The translations under genes were made by a program, and so were the position numbers. Below the pieces are notes generated by a model. The model ran no database searches and had not been told where the DNA came from. It was given only the letters and a program-made list of their open reading frames with translations. Shown piece after piece: positions 40,207 through 47,298 of a DNA stretch of 47,298 nt (the first letter of the stretch is position 1; the number at the start of each line of letters is the position of its first letter). Origin of the DNA: DASZGI01 sp035938995 (lineage in GTDB: Bacteria; Actinomycetota; Actinomycetes; Streptomycetales; Catenulisporaceae); the NCBI RefSeq assembly GCF_035938995.1, contig NZ_DASZGI010000022.1, positions 1 to 47,298 of the forward strand. Reading direction: 5' to 3'.

Positions 40207-41636
40207 TGACCAGACCCGGGGCGGGCGTGGTCACAATCATCCACGATCCCGACGATGATCCCGAGATCACCCGGGCCGCTCTGGCCGCCCACGATCCCCG
40301 GCGCGGCCAGATCGTGGTGCACCCGACCGTTGGAACCAACTCCGCGGCCATGCTCGCAGCCGACATCCTCACCGCGCTCGGCTGCCATATCGACGAGGAC
40401 ACCGACCGAGCCCAGCACCTCGGTACGCCCGAGGCGATGTTCGCCGCCGTAGCGGCCTGGCTCGCCGCCGACGGAATCGACTTGGTGGTCGTTGTCCGGG
40501 CCCACCGGCTGACGCAGGCCTCCTTGCGCTGGCTCGCCGTTCTGGCCCACGCCGCGCAGTTGCGGATCGTCGCGATCTGGCATGATCGGCGCCCGCCCGA
40601 CTGGGCTCAGGCCTTCGGGTCGCCGGGCGGCATCTTCCGCGAGACCTGCGACCTCGACGCCGCGCTGGCCGGGGCCCAGATGCGCCCAACCTTGCCGCCC
40701 ACGCTCTCGGCCGATGGGCTGCCAGCCCTGGCCGCCATGCCGGTTTCTGGCCTCGCCCGCTTCCGGGCCGAGGCTCATCAAACCCTGACACCCCCGCAGT
40801 TCGCCGCCGTAGATCTGCACTACCGCTACGGACTCCAGCGCGCCTGCGTCTGGCTCACCACTCAAGGCCGGTGCCAACCGATCCTGGAAGCGCTCGGCGC
40901 CGACCGATCTCAGGCCGCGCCAAACGTGACTACGAGCAGCCGCAGCGCTACAGCCTGCCTAGGCCGAGCCCGCGGGCGCCAACCACGGGTCCCGGCCCCG
41001 AGGCCCGATCAGGTCGGATTGCAGGCCTTTCTCACCTTACTGTCCGGCTCTTCGCTCACACCGAGCGCGACAGTCGCGCGCCTACGCGGCGCACAGGCCG
41101 GGTTGCTCCTGCACGGTGTGCTGCTGCAAGTACCCGCCGAACTCGCGCGCGCCTGCGGCCCCGGGCTGACCGGGCCGTGCGTTACCGAACAGCTCGCCGG
41201 CACGATCCGACAACGCCTCGCCCATCCGCGGCTCGCCGCGGCGCTCGCCATCGCCGCGATCGCCGGCAGACCCGCCGCGAGCATCACGCAGCGCCCTATC
41301 CCCCTACCGCCGGGGCACCATGGCAACCTGATCGAGATCGCAACTGGCGGATCGCGTGCGGTCTATAGCGTTCCGGGTCCCGCTCAACCTCTGATCGACG
41401 CCGCGGCGCACTACTGCCGGCTCAGGCCGCGCGATGAGCCACATCTGCTCGCCGGGGTCAGTGCGGCACAGGTGCAGCGTGCTGCGGAAGCGGTGGGCGT
41501 TGTGCTGCCGAGCTCCACGGACTGCGACCATCGAGACCCATGGCACGCGATGTCGGCTGCGTGGATCGTCGGCGATCCAGTGCACCGCACGGGCACCACC
41601 ACCCCACGCGCTCAGGCGAAAGTGGCAGCGCAATGA
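40203..41636 (+). CDS. Unknown transposon protein with a degenerate AAA-like N-terminal domain
   Basis: This 477-aa protein has no family I can name. The first 200 residues look like an ATPase fold with decayed catalytic motifs. 'VVHPTVGTNSAAMLAADIL' sits where Walker A would be but has no GKT/GKS, and 'DLVVVVRAHRLTQASLRWLA' sits where Walker B would be with Arg-Ala replacing Asp-Glu. 'LRIVAIWHDRRPP' resembles the sensor strand. The central region is Pro/Arg-rich, and the C-terminal 200 residues are helical. It overlaps both neighbours by ATGA junctions, so it is part of the transposition operon. By position it could be a second, non-hydrolysing regulator or the TniQ-like adaptor, although I see no TniQ zinc motif. 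Confidence 0.55.
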   Translation: MMTRPGAGVVTIIHDPDDDPEITRAALAAHDPRRGQIVVHPTVGTNSAAMLAADILTALGCHIDEDTDRAQHLGTPEAMFAAVAAWLAADGIDLVVVVRAHRLTQASLRWLAVLAHAAQLRIVAIWHDRRPPDWAQAFGSPGGIFRETCDLDAALAGAQMRPTLPPTLSADGLPALAAMPVSGLARFRAEAHQTLTPPQFAAVDLHYRYGLQRACVWLTTQGRCQPILEALGADRSQAAPNVTTSSRSATACLGRARGRQPRVPAPRPDQVGLQAFLTLLSGSSLTPSATVARLRGAQAGLLLHGVLLQVPAELARACGPGLTGPCVTEQLAGTIRQRLAHPRLAAALAIAAIAGRPAASITQRPIPLPPGHHGNLIEIATGGSRAVYSVPGPAQPLIDAAAHYCRLRPRDEPHLLAGVSAAQVQRAAEAVGVVLPSSTDCDHRDPWHAMSAAWIVGDPVHRTGTTTPRAQAKVAAQ

Positions 41637-42412
41637 GCCTGTCGATCAGCTACCGCCTGGTGGTCGAGCGCATGGCCGCACTCCGACTCGCCGACGAGGA
41701 GATCCGCGAGGTCACCGGCCTGCGCCTCGGCGAGCGCGCACAGGACATCAGCCTCGGCCAGATCGACAGGCTCGCGGACCTGTTGCACCTACTCCCTCTC
41801 GACCTGATCGTCCAGGACCTCGACGACGCCCCGAACTGCTCCGTCGCCGACAGGCTGCTCCTTGAGTTCGCACTGGCGGCCGCGCCGCGGCAACTGCCGG
41901 ACCTCGCGGAGATCCTCGGCTGGCCGATCTGGCTGCTGACCTCCGTCATCACCGAGTCCAGGCTGAGCCCGGACCCTGACCACTGCTACCACCTCGAAGG
42001 CACAGGTGGATGGTGGAGACTCGCGATCAGCGCCAAGGAAACTGCCGCGGCGCCGCCGCATGAGCGCGAACAGTGGCTGGCCCACCGCACCGCACCGGAC
42101 CCGTTCGACGCCGCCGACGTACTACGAATCGCCCATGCCCATCTTGCTGCACCCGCCAGCGAGACTACCGCGATCATGACTGCGACCGACCTGCAGCGCC
42201 TGACCGAACGCCACCTCGCCGTGGCGGACGAGGGCACGAGAGCACCGGGAACCTTCGACGTGTCCGGATTCGACCAGCCCGCCCGGCTGCATCCGGACCT
42301 GCTATTCGCCCTCGACCTCAGCGGGCCACCGCGACCACCCCACCACCCGGCGCCGGACGGCAGTGGTCAAACACCCGCGTACCGCGAACAACACCATACG
42401 GATGGTCGATGA
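41633..42412 (+). CDS. Small HTH-like protein of the transposition operon
   Basis: This 259-aa protein has a Cro/C1-like helical start ('VERMAALRLADEEIREVTGL', then 'SLGQIDRLADLLHLLPLDLI'). A second possible HTH or winged-helix unit follows ('RQLPDLAEILGWPIWLLTSV', 'GWWRLAISAKE'). The last 50 residues are Pro/His-rich and probably disordered. No enzymatic motif is seen. Its ATG overlaps the preceding TGA, and its TGA overlaps the next ATG. In Tn7-like systems a DNA-binding target selector (TnsD/TniQ) is expected beside the ATPase, so this is a candidate for that role; it could equally be an operon repressor. Confidence 0.5.
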   Translation: MSLSISYRLVVERMAALRLADEEIREVTGLRLGERAQDISLGQIDRLADLLHLLPLDLIVQDLDDAPNCSVADRLLLEFALAAAPRQLPDLAEILGWPIWLLTSVITESRLSPDPDHCYHLEGTGGWWRLAISAKETAAAPPHEREQWLAHRTAPDPFDAADVLRIAHAHLAAPASETTAIMTATDLQRLTERHLAVADEGTRAPGTFDVSGFDQPARLHPDLLFALDLSGPPRPPHHPAPDGSGQTPAYREQHHTDGR

Positions 42413-43314
42413 ACGCCACCGAGTTCCCCAAGCCCGTCCCGGCCAACACGGCGCGCACCTATGCGCAGCGATGGGCCGAGTTCGCCGCCTGGTGCGCACG
42501 CACCGGACATTCCCCGTGTCCGGCTACCAGCGACACGCTGGAGGCGTACACCTCAACACTCTGTGAGGCGAACTACGCCCCCTCCAGCATCGACGTGGCG
42601 ATCGCCGCAATCCGGGCCCGCCATATCGACGCCGGTCAGCTCGTACCAGACGCTACCGCCGCCCGACGAATCACCGCAGCGCACCGGCGCGGCCGCGCGC
42701 CGCGCAACGCCAGGATATTGACCCTCGACGAAGTCCACTCGATGCTCGCAACATGCGACACGGATTCGCCCCGTGGGCTGCGCGACGCAGTGATCGTCGC
42801 ACTGGGTACGGCCCTGATGTCGAACGTGTCCGCGCTGTGCGGTCTCGACCTGGCCGACATCACACCGTTTCCGCGCGGCCTGAACATCGTCGTCCGCGGG
42901 CGCGCCCGCGCCACGCACGTGGCCACCGTCCCTCATGGAAGCGGCCAAGACACCGACCCGGTAAGGCTGACCCGACGATGGATCGATGTACTGGCCCAAC
43001 ATGACATCCTCGGCGGTCCCCTCCTGCGCTCATGCGGCCGCGGCGGGCGGCTCGAAACCAGTGGACGGCTCAGCCCAGGGGCGCTCAATCTGATCCTGCG
43101 CCGCTTGGCCCAACACGCCGGGATCGCCGACTGTCAGGAGATCTGTACCCACTCGCTGCGCGCCACGGGCGCAACCCTGGCCGCGTCGGCGGGCGTTCCC
43201 ACCGCGACCATCGCCGAACACGGCGCCTGGGCCCCCTCCTCGGACGCCGTCTCGCAGTACGTACACGCGGCCAATCAATGGAGCCACATCGCCATGCACG
43301 ACTTCGGCATCTGA
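42409..43314 (+). CDS. Tyrosine recombinase-fold protein lacking the first catalytic arginine
   Basis: This 301-aa protein has a SAM-like core-binding domain ('NTARTYAQRWAEFAAWCART') and a C-terminal recombinase domain. The HxxR box is intact ('THSLRATGATLAA'), as is the box III 'AEHGAW', and a nucleophile Tyr is in 'VSQYVHAAN'. But where box I normally reads RRSEL, this protein has 'ALMSNVSALCGLDL', with no Arg. The beta-hairpin Lys also seems to be missing ('RGRARATHVATVPHG'). It may be a structural or resolvase-related accessory rather than an active recombinase. ATG 42409 overlaps the previous stop. The right-end repeats begin 56 nt downstream. Confidence 0.8.
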   Translation: MNATEFPKPVPANTARTYAQRWAEFAAWCARTGHSPCPATSDTLEAYTSTLCEANYAPSSIDVAIAAIRARHIDAGQLVPDATAARRITAAHRRGRAPRNARILTLDEVHSMLATCDTDSPRGLRDAVIVALGTALMSNVSALCGLDLADITPFPRGLNIVVRGRARATHVATVPHGSGQDTDPVRLTRRWIDVLAQHDILGGPLLRSCGRGGRLETSGRLSPGALNLILRRLAQHAGIADCQEICTHSLRATGATLAASAGVPTATIAEHGAWAPSSDAVSQYVHAANQWSHIAMHDFGI

Positions 43315-43369
43315 CCGGCGGCTGACACGATGTCCTCCGGACACCCAGCTCGGTCGTTGACCTGCGGCG

Positions 43370-43437
43370 GGACATATGATGCAGGTTCAGGGACACGTAA
43401 ATGCAGTATCTGCGGGACACTTTCGTGCAGGTTCGCA
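43370..43437 (-). repeat. Right-end array of transposase-binding repeats
   Basis: Three minus-strand copies of the terminal motif lie at 43437-43415 (terminal, TGCGAACCTGCA-N5-GTGTCC), 43410-43390 (TACTGCA-N5-GTGTCCC) and 43389-43370 (TGAACCTGCA-N4-ATGTCC). The terminal copy matches the left terminal copy at 18 of 23 positions, with only the N5 spacer fully diverged. The copies are nearly contiguous, whereas the left-end ones are spread over 216 bp, which gives the asymmetry seen in Tn7-like ends. Confidence 0.8.
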
Positions 43438-43657
43438 GTTGGCATAGGGGCCCGGCGTCGGTCGCGTCGCAGGCGACCGGTTGTTCGTCGCCGCCCGACG
43501 CGGACACGCGGCGATCCCGGCGAACGAGCCGGAACGCGATCTCTGGCTCACCGCCGCGACCCTAAGAGCCCTCAGGTACCGCTTGAACGCGTTGCCCGAC
43601 ACCATGAGGGGGCCGACGGGGTCGGCGCACGCGGGACGGGGTTTCGGGAGGCGCATG
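43438..43657. other. Chromosomal flank right of the transposon, no gene called
   Basis: The 220 bp between the transposon end and the next gene contain a small dyad, CGGTCGC (43459-43465) with GCGACCG (43473-43479). An in-frame upstream extension of the next gene is open through much of it, but it has no recognisable content and a poor start. It may be the remnant of whatever the transposon entered. Confidence 0.4.
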
Positions 43658-44596
43658 ATGTCGGGGCGAGGGCTGCGGGTCGGATTGTCGCTCGGCACAG
43701 CGGTCGCGGGCGTGGCGGCGGTGTTCGCCACGGGGGCGTTCACCGGGCCGGGGACCGCGTCCGCCCGGGGCGCTGTTGCTGTGAACTCGTCAGGCTCGGG
43801 CACCGCCGCCGGGCCGCGATCAGTGAGCGCTGCCGACGCGGATGTGCTGTACCAGGCCGAGCAGCTGATGGTCCGCGACTGCATGGCGCGGCAGGGGTTC
43901 ACCTATTTCCCGGTGCCGCGCGTGCCGGTGCCCGGTGACCGCCAGTTCCCCTACGTGGTCGACGACGTCGCCTGGGCCAGCGCTCACGGATACGGGCGCG
44001 ACCTTCAGAGCGAGATCGAACAACAGGCGGCCGGCAGCCCGGGCGCGCGCTACGAGCACAGCCTGACCCCGCAGCGTCTCCAACAGTTCGGGCAGGCGCT
44101 GTACGGCACCCGCGACGCGGTCATGACGGTCCCCAACCTGCTCGGCGGAACCCTCGGGCACGACGCGAACGGCTGCGCCGCGCAGGTGTGGCAGCAGCTA
44201 TACGGCAACAGCAGCGCCTGGTTCGCCGCGAGCGAGACCGTGCAGGAGTCCGCCGCGATCCGCGAGGGCGACGTCCAGCGCTCCGCCCCGTTCCAGCAGG
44301 CTCTGCCCCGGTGGAGCGCCTGCATGCGCGGGCGCGGCCTGACCGCTGCCAGTCCCGCCCAGTCGCGCAGCCAGCGCCTGGCGTCGCACGAGCCGAACGC
44401 TGAGCAGCTGGACGTGCGGGCCGCCGTCGCCGAGGCGCAGTGCGCACAGTCCACCGGGCTGGCCACACTCGCCGACCACCTCGACGCCACGTATGCGGCC
44501 ACCGTGTACCAGCAGTTCAAGGCGCAGTTCGACACGATGTACGCCCTGCAGGTCGCCGCACTGCCCAGGGCGCGCAGCGTCGTCGCGCGCGGCTAG
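43658..44596 (+). CDS. Secreted or membrane-anchored protein of unknown function
   Basis: This 312-aa protein starts with a signal-peptide-like region: Arg-containing n-region then 'VGLSLGTAVAGVAAVFATGA'. The mature part has widely spaced cysteines ('VRDCMARQGFTYFPVPRVPV', 'DANGCAAQVW', 'PRWSACMRGRGLTA', 'AEAQCAQSTGL'). The pattern of short Cys-containing helices is common in actinobacterial exported proteins without assigned function. GGGAGG lies 6 nt before ATG 43658; ATG 43655 is equally in frame. I do not recognise a family. Confidence 0.75.
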   Translation: MSGRGLRVGLSLGTAVAGVAAVFATGAFTGPGTASARGAVAVNSSGSGTAAGPRSVSAADADVLYQAEQLMVRDCMARQGFTYFPVPRVPVPGDRQFPYVVDDVAWASAHGYGRDLQSEIEQQAAGSPGARYEHSLTPQRLQQFGQALYGTRDAVMTVPNLLGGTLGHDANGCAAQVWQQLYGNSSAWFAASETVQESAAIREGDVQRSAPFQQALPRWSACMRGRGLTAASPAQSRSQRLASHEPNAEQLDVRAAVAEAQCAQSTGLATLADHLDATYAATVYQQFKAQFDTMYALQVAALPRARSVVARG

Positions 44597-44732
44597 AGCG
44601 CGCGGACCGCAGCTGCGCAAGGTCGACTCACGGCACTGTCGGCCGCGGCCCACGCCCACCCCACCCCTTTCCGACCGTCCGCCGCGATCCGGCTGCGGAC
44701 ACACACCGGTTCGACAAGGAGTTCGCATCGCC

Positions 44733-45227
44733 ATGTCCTTTATCCGCACGACCGTCGTGGCCGCCACGGTCGCGGGAGCGGCGGTCCTGTCCGCCGCCTC
44801 CGCGGGCGCCGCGACCTCATCCCACTCCCCCGCCCCGTCCCACGGGGCGCGCCCGTACAAGGGCGACGGCTGCCCGTTCACCGACTTCTGCGCGAGCAAC
44901 GACAACGTGGTCTACGAGACCGCCGGCAACAGCTCCGCCTGGCCGTCGTGGATCGCCAACCAGCAGATCTTCGTCGACAACGAGGGCGACCCCAACGCCG
45001 GGCCGGCCGACGTCGACATCTTCTACGACACGGCCGCGCAGGGCTACGGCGCCTACGCCTGCATGACCCCGGGCACGTTCTGGTTCCAGGGCGACGGCAA
45101 CACCTACATCTTCTCCTGGCAGGGCTACCACGGCTCCGACGGGCTCGGCGACGGCTTCTGGAACAACGCGGTCGCGCACCACTGGGTCTACGGCCCCTGC
45201 GGCAACTACAACGACTCCGGCTTCTGA
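44733..45227 (+). CDS. Small secreted Cys-containing protein, possibly peptidase inhibitor I36-like
   Basis: This 164-aa protein has a clear signal peptide (about residues 1-27, 'VVAATVAGAAVLSAASAGAA'). The mature part begins with 'GDGCPFTDFCASNDNVVYET', which recalls the start of I36-type inhibitors of the beta/gamma-crystallin-like fold. Further cysteines occur in 'GAYACMTPGTFWFQGDG' and 'WVYGPCGNYND', so there are four in total and probably two disulfides. AAGGAG is 11 nt before the ATG. The I36 link is a weak visual impression. Confidence 0.7.
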   Translation: MSFIRTTVVAATVAGAAVLSAASAGAATSSHSPAPSHGARPYKGDGCPFTDFCASNDNVVYETAGNSSAWPSWIANQQIFVDNEGDPNAGPADVDIFYDTAAQGYGAYACMTPGTFWFQGDGNTYIFSWQGYHGSDGLGDGFWNNAVAHHWVYGPCGNYNDSGF

Positions 45228-45295
45228 GACGCACGCACTGCGCCACGGCACGGCACGACACGACAGACGAAGAACACGTGTAAGGAGCGAAGGAA

Positions 45296-45688
45296 ATGAT
45301 GGGTGTTCTCAACCGGATCAGCGCGCTGAGCGCGACGATGGCGGTCTCGGCCGCCCTGGCCGTCGTCCCGGCCGCCCACGCCAGCGCCGCGAGCAACTGC
45401 TGGGACGGGGGCTTCAAGGTGAGCGACCCGGGCGGCGGCGTCTACGAGGCCTACTGGTGCCACAACGTCAACACGGCCGCGTACATCCCCGCGAGCTACG
45501 ACGACTCGGTCGGGTCGCTGGACTCCAACCCGAGCTGGTTCGCCTGCAAGACCGACAGCGGCGCCTGGAACGGCGAGGGCAGCCCGCACCCGTACCGGTG
45601 GGTGTGGACCGAGGCCGACGACGGCGAGTGGGGCTGGGTGCCCGACTCGGACATCATCGACGAAACAAACCCCATCCCCTACTGCTGA
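45296..45688 (+). CDS. Small secreted Cys-containing protein of unknown function
   Basis: This 130-aa protein has a signal peptide of about 32 residues ending in 'AAHASAAS'. The mature domain of about 98 residues has four cysteines, at 'SNCWDGGF', 'AYWCHNV', 'WFACKTD' and the C-terminal 'PIPYC', and many Trp residues ('RWVWTEADDGEWGWVPDSDI'). The Trp-rich end is SH3-like in appearance. AAGGAG and GAAGGAA lie before ATG 45296/45299. It follows the previous secreted gene by 68 nt on the same strand, so they may share a transcript. Confidence 0.75.
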   Translation: MMGVLNRISALSATMAVSAALAVVPAAHASAASNCWDGGFKVSDPGGGVYEAYWCHNVNTAAYIPASYDDSVGSLDSNPSWFACKTDSGAWNGEGSPHPYRWVWTEADDGEWGWVPDSDIIDETNPIPYC

Positions 45689-45760
45689 CCTGGCATTACG
45701 GCCGGTCCCCGCACGCGACCCGGGCGACGCGCAACGCGTGCGCTCAGCTCACGTGGCTGC

Positions 45761-45846
45761 GCGCCCGCACGGCGCTCTCCAACGAGCGGCGTGCGGGCGC
45801 GCAGCCCGGGTTCCCCGAGGCCCGGCTCCCGTCGGAGCCGGGCCTC
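45761..45846. terminator. Two strong hairpins between convergent genes
   Basis: Hairpin 1 pairs 45761-45777 with 45784-45800 (16 of 17 pairs, 6-nt loop). Hairpin 2 pairs GAGGCCCGGCTCC (45817-45829) with GGAGCCGGGCCTC (45834-45846), perfect with a 4-nt loop. They sit between the small secreted gene (+) and ptsI (-) and probably form a bidirectional terminator without T-tracts. Confidence 0.7.
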
Positions 45847-45884
45847 AGAGCGTCGCGGCGGGGGCGGTGGCCTCGTGCGGTAGG

Positions 45885-47298
45885 TCAGACCGCCGCGAAC
45901 GTGTCGGGTGCGCCGGGGCGCGGCGCGGGTTCAGCCCCGGCCCCGGCCCCAGGCTCGGATTCGGATTCGGATTCGGGTGGGTCGGGGTCGCGGTCTGCGG
46001 CGAGGCGGGCGACGTCGGCGCGAGCGGTGCGCGCGTCGGGGGCGTCCAGGGCCGCGCGGGCGAACCGCTCGCAGTCGGCCAGGGTGTGGCGGGCCAGCCG
46101 GGCGCCGACGGGGGCGATCGCGGCGGCGGACATCGACAGGCTCGTGACGCCCAGGCCGGTCAGCACGCAGGCCAGCAGCGGGTCGGCGGCCGCCTCGCCG
46201 CACACCCCGACCGGTTTGCCGGCCTCGCGCCCGGCGTTCGCGCACGCGGCGATCAGGTCCAGCAGCGCGGGCTGCCAGGGGTCGAGCAGTTCGGCCAGCT
46301 GCCCGCACTGCCGGTCGGCGGCGAGGGTGTACTGGCCCAGGTCGTTGGTGCCGATGCTCAGGAAGTCGACCTCGTCCAGCAGCCGGCGCGCCCTGATCGC
46401 CGCGGCCGGGATCTCGACCATCGCGCCGATCACGTGCAGGCCGTGGGCGCGGGCGCGCTCGCGGAACGCGGCGGCCTCGCCGGGCGTGGCCACCATCGGG
46501 GCCATGCACCACACGTCTGCATCGCTGGCGGCGGCCGCCAGTGCGAGGGCGTCGAGCTGCAGGTCGAGCACATCCGGGCGCACCAGCGCGGTGCGCAGGC
46601 CCCGTATGCCGAGCGCCGGGTTGGGCTCCTCGCCCAGGCCCAGGAACGGCAGGGGCTTGTCGGCGCCCGCGTCCAGGGTGCGAACGACCACCTTGCGGCC
46701 GGGGAACGCCTGCAGGACCTGGGAGTAGGCGTCGCGCTGCTCTTCGAGCGTCGGGGCCTGGTGGCGCCCGAGGAACAGCAGCTCGGTGCGCAGCAGGCCG
46801 ACGCCCTCGGCGTGGCGGGCCGCGGGGGTGTGCGCGTCGCGGGCGGATCCGGCGTTGAGCAGCAGCGGCACGAGGTGTCCGTCGGCGGTCTGCCCCGGGC
46901 CTGAGTACTCCTCGACGTCGCGGGCCGGGCGGCGCCGCGCGGCCGACGCGGGCGCCGAGCCGGTGTCCGCGGTATCGGTGACCCCGGTGTCGACCAGGCC
47001 CTGGTCGCCGTCGACGCGCAGGAGCGTGCCGTCGGGCACGGCGAGGATCCCGGCGCAGCCGACGACGGCGGGCAGGGCGAGGGCGCGCGCGAGGATCGCG
47101 GTGTGGCTGGTCGGGCCGCCGCGGGCGGTGACCAGCGCGAGCACCAGGTCCGGGTTGAGGGCGGCGGTGTCCGCGGGCGAGAGGTCGTCGGCGATCAGGA
47201 TGTACGGGTGGCCCGGGTCGGGCACCCCGGGCATGGGGGCGCCGAGCAGGTGCGCGATCGCGCGGGCGCGCAGGTCGTCGAGGTCCGCGGCGCGTTCG
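45885..47298 (-). CDS. ptsI: Phosphoenolpyruvate-protein phosphotransferase (PTS enzyme I), 5' end outside the window
   Basis: This is the last 470 or so residues of enzyme I, which takes phosphate from PEP and passes it to HPr for sugar uptake. The phosphorylated His lies in 'TARGGPTSHTAILARALALP'. The PEP-binding barrel has 'VGLLRTELLFLGR', 'VDFLSIGTNDLGQYTLAADR' and the Cys-containing 'VGVCGEAAADPLLACVL'. The active-site His is about 66 residues from the visible edge instead of about 190, so roughly 120 residues are missing to the right. The frame is open to the window edge. The C-terminus has an acidic, Ser/Glu/Pro-rich tail of about 35 residues that is not typical of the family. Confidence 0.95.
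   Translation of the reverse strand, partial: ERAADLDDLRARAIAHLLGAPMPGVPDPGHPYILIADDLSPADTAALNPDLVLALVTARGGPTSHTAILARALALPAVVGCAGILAVPDGTLLRVDGDQGLVDTGVTDTADTGSAPASAARRRPARDVEEYSGPGQTADGHLVPLLLNAGSARDAHTPAARHAEGVGLLRTELLFLGRHQAPTLEEQRDAYSQVLQAFPGRKVVVRTLDAGADKPLPFLGLGEEPNPALGIRGLRTALVRPDVLDLQLDALALAAAASDADVWCMAPMVATPGEAAAFRERARAHGLHVIGAMVEIPAAAIRARRLLDEVDFLSIGTNDLGQYTLAADRQCGQLAELLDPWQPALLDLIAACANAGREAGKPVGVCGEAAADPLLACVLTGLGVTSLSMSAAAIAPVGARLARHTLADCERFARAALDAPDARTARADVARLAADRDPDPPESESESEPGAGAGAEPAPRPGAPDTFAAV

Larger units (their letters stand above)
12198..43437. mobile_element. Mu/Tn7-like defence-island transposon (about 31.2 kb) carrying DISARM
   Basis: The two boundaries carry the same 23-bp unit in inverted orientation: TGCGAACCTGCA-N5-GTGTCC at 12198-12220 on the plus strand and at 43437-43415 on the minus strand. 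Inside each end there are further copies of a CCTGCA-N5-GTGTCC motif, giving asymmetric arrays like the TnsB-binding sites of Tn7 relatives. The 5'-TG...CA-3' termini fit Mu/Tn7-type transposases, and a matching DDE transposase and AAA ATPase lie next to the right end. The cargo is almost entirely phage-defence genes. The five flanking bases differ (CGAGT left, GTTGG right), so no target-site duplication is visible. The exact ends are inferred from the repeats. Confidence 0.8.

Noticed and set aside
12128..43479. tRNA-type attachment site for the tyrosine integrases
   Set aside because: I looked for a tRNA 3' end and matching direct repeats at both boundaries and found none; the inverted ends point to the DDE transposase.
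43481..43657. N-terminal extension of the 43658 secreted protein
   Set aside because: The extension would bury the signal peptide and lacks a ribosome site, whereas GGGAGG precedes ATG 43658.

Overview
This window comes from a very GC-rich actinobacterium, probably Streptomyces-like or a relative in Catenulisporales or Streptosporangiales. The signs are strong G/C bias at third codon positions, many GTG/TTG starts, chains of stop/start overlaps, a DUF2637 membrane protein and an actinobacterial-style tandem glycine riboswitch. No rRNA, tRNA or CRISPR array was seen. All functional calls come from reading motifs by eye; no database search was run.

Left flank (1-12.1 kb) is ordinary chromosome. 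On the minus strand are gcvP with its tandem glycine riboswitch and a DUF2637 protein. Then come a MATE exporter (+), gluconokinase (-), a WYL regulator (-) facing a truncated epoxide-hydrolase remnant (+), and a tightly coupled alkylation-damage operon (Ada-AlkA fusion, AlkB, serine beta-lactamase-fold hydrolase).

The central 31 kb (12198-43437) appears to be one complete Mu/Tn7-like transposon. Its two ends carry the same 23-bp unit in inverted orientation (18 of 23 positions identical, starting 5'-TG), backed by more copies of a CCTGCA-N5-GTGTCC motif: about five at the left end and three at the right. No target-site duplication could be found. Next to the right end is a five-gene operon with start/stop overlaps: a DDE transposase (TnsB/TniA-like), a TnsC/TniB-like AAA ATPase, a second ATPase-like protein whose Walker motifs are degenerate, a small HTH-like protein, and a tyrosine recombinase-fold protein that seems to lack its first catalytic arginine. 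At the left end is a second tyrosine integrase, broken by a frameshift.

The cargo is a defence island. In order it holds a 1663-aa STAND-like NTPase with an N-terminal Cap4-like nuclease; a PIN-like protein coupled to an XRE/ImmA-IrrE metallopeptidase; a complete class 1 DISARM operon (drmD-drmMI-drmA-drmB-drmC) divergent from that pair; a DUF262/DUF1524 GmrSD-like restriction enzyme; and an AbiEi-like protein without a partner. The methylase drmMI contains a sharply lower-GC block of about 1.1 kb over its catalytic NPPF motif and downstream region, with five TTA codons, which suggests exchange of the specificity region.

Right flank (43.4-47.3 kb) encodes three secreted proteins, a pair of strong hairpins, and PTS enzyme I (ptsI), which runs off the right edge.

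The most notable system is the transposon itself: an apparently self-contained Mu/Tn7-like element with an unusual operon (DDE transposase, ATPase, degenerate ATPase paralogue, HTH protein, degenerate tyrosine recombinase) carrying DISARM and at least three other defence modules.
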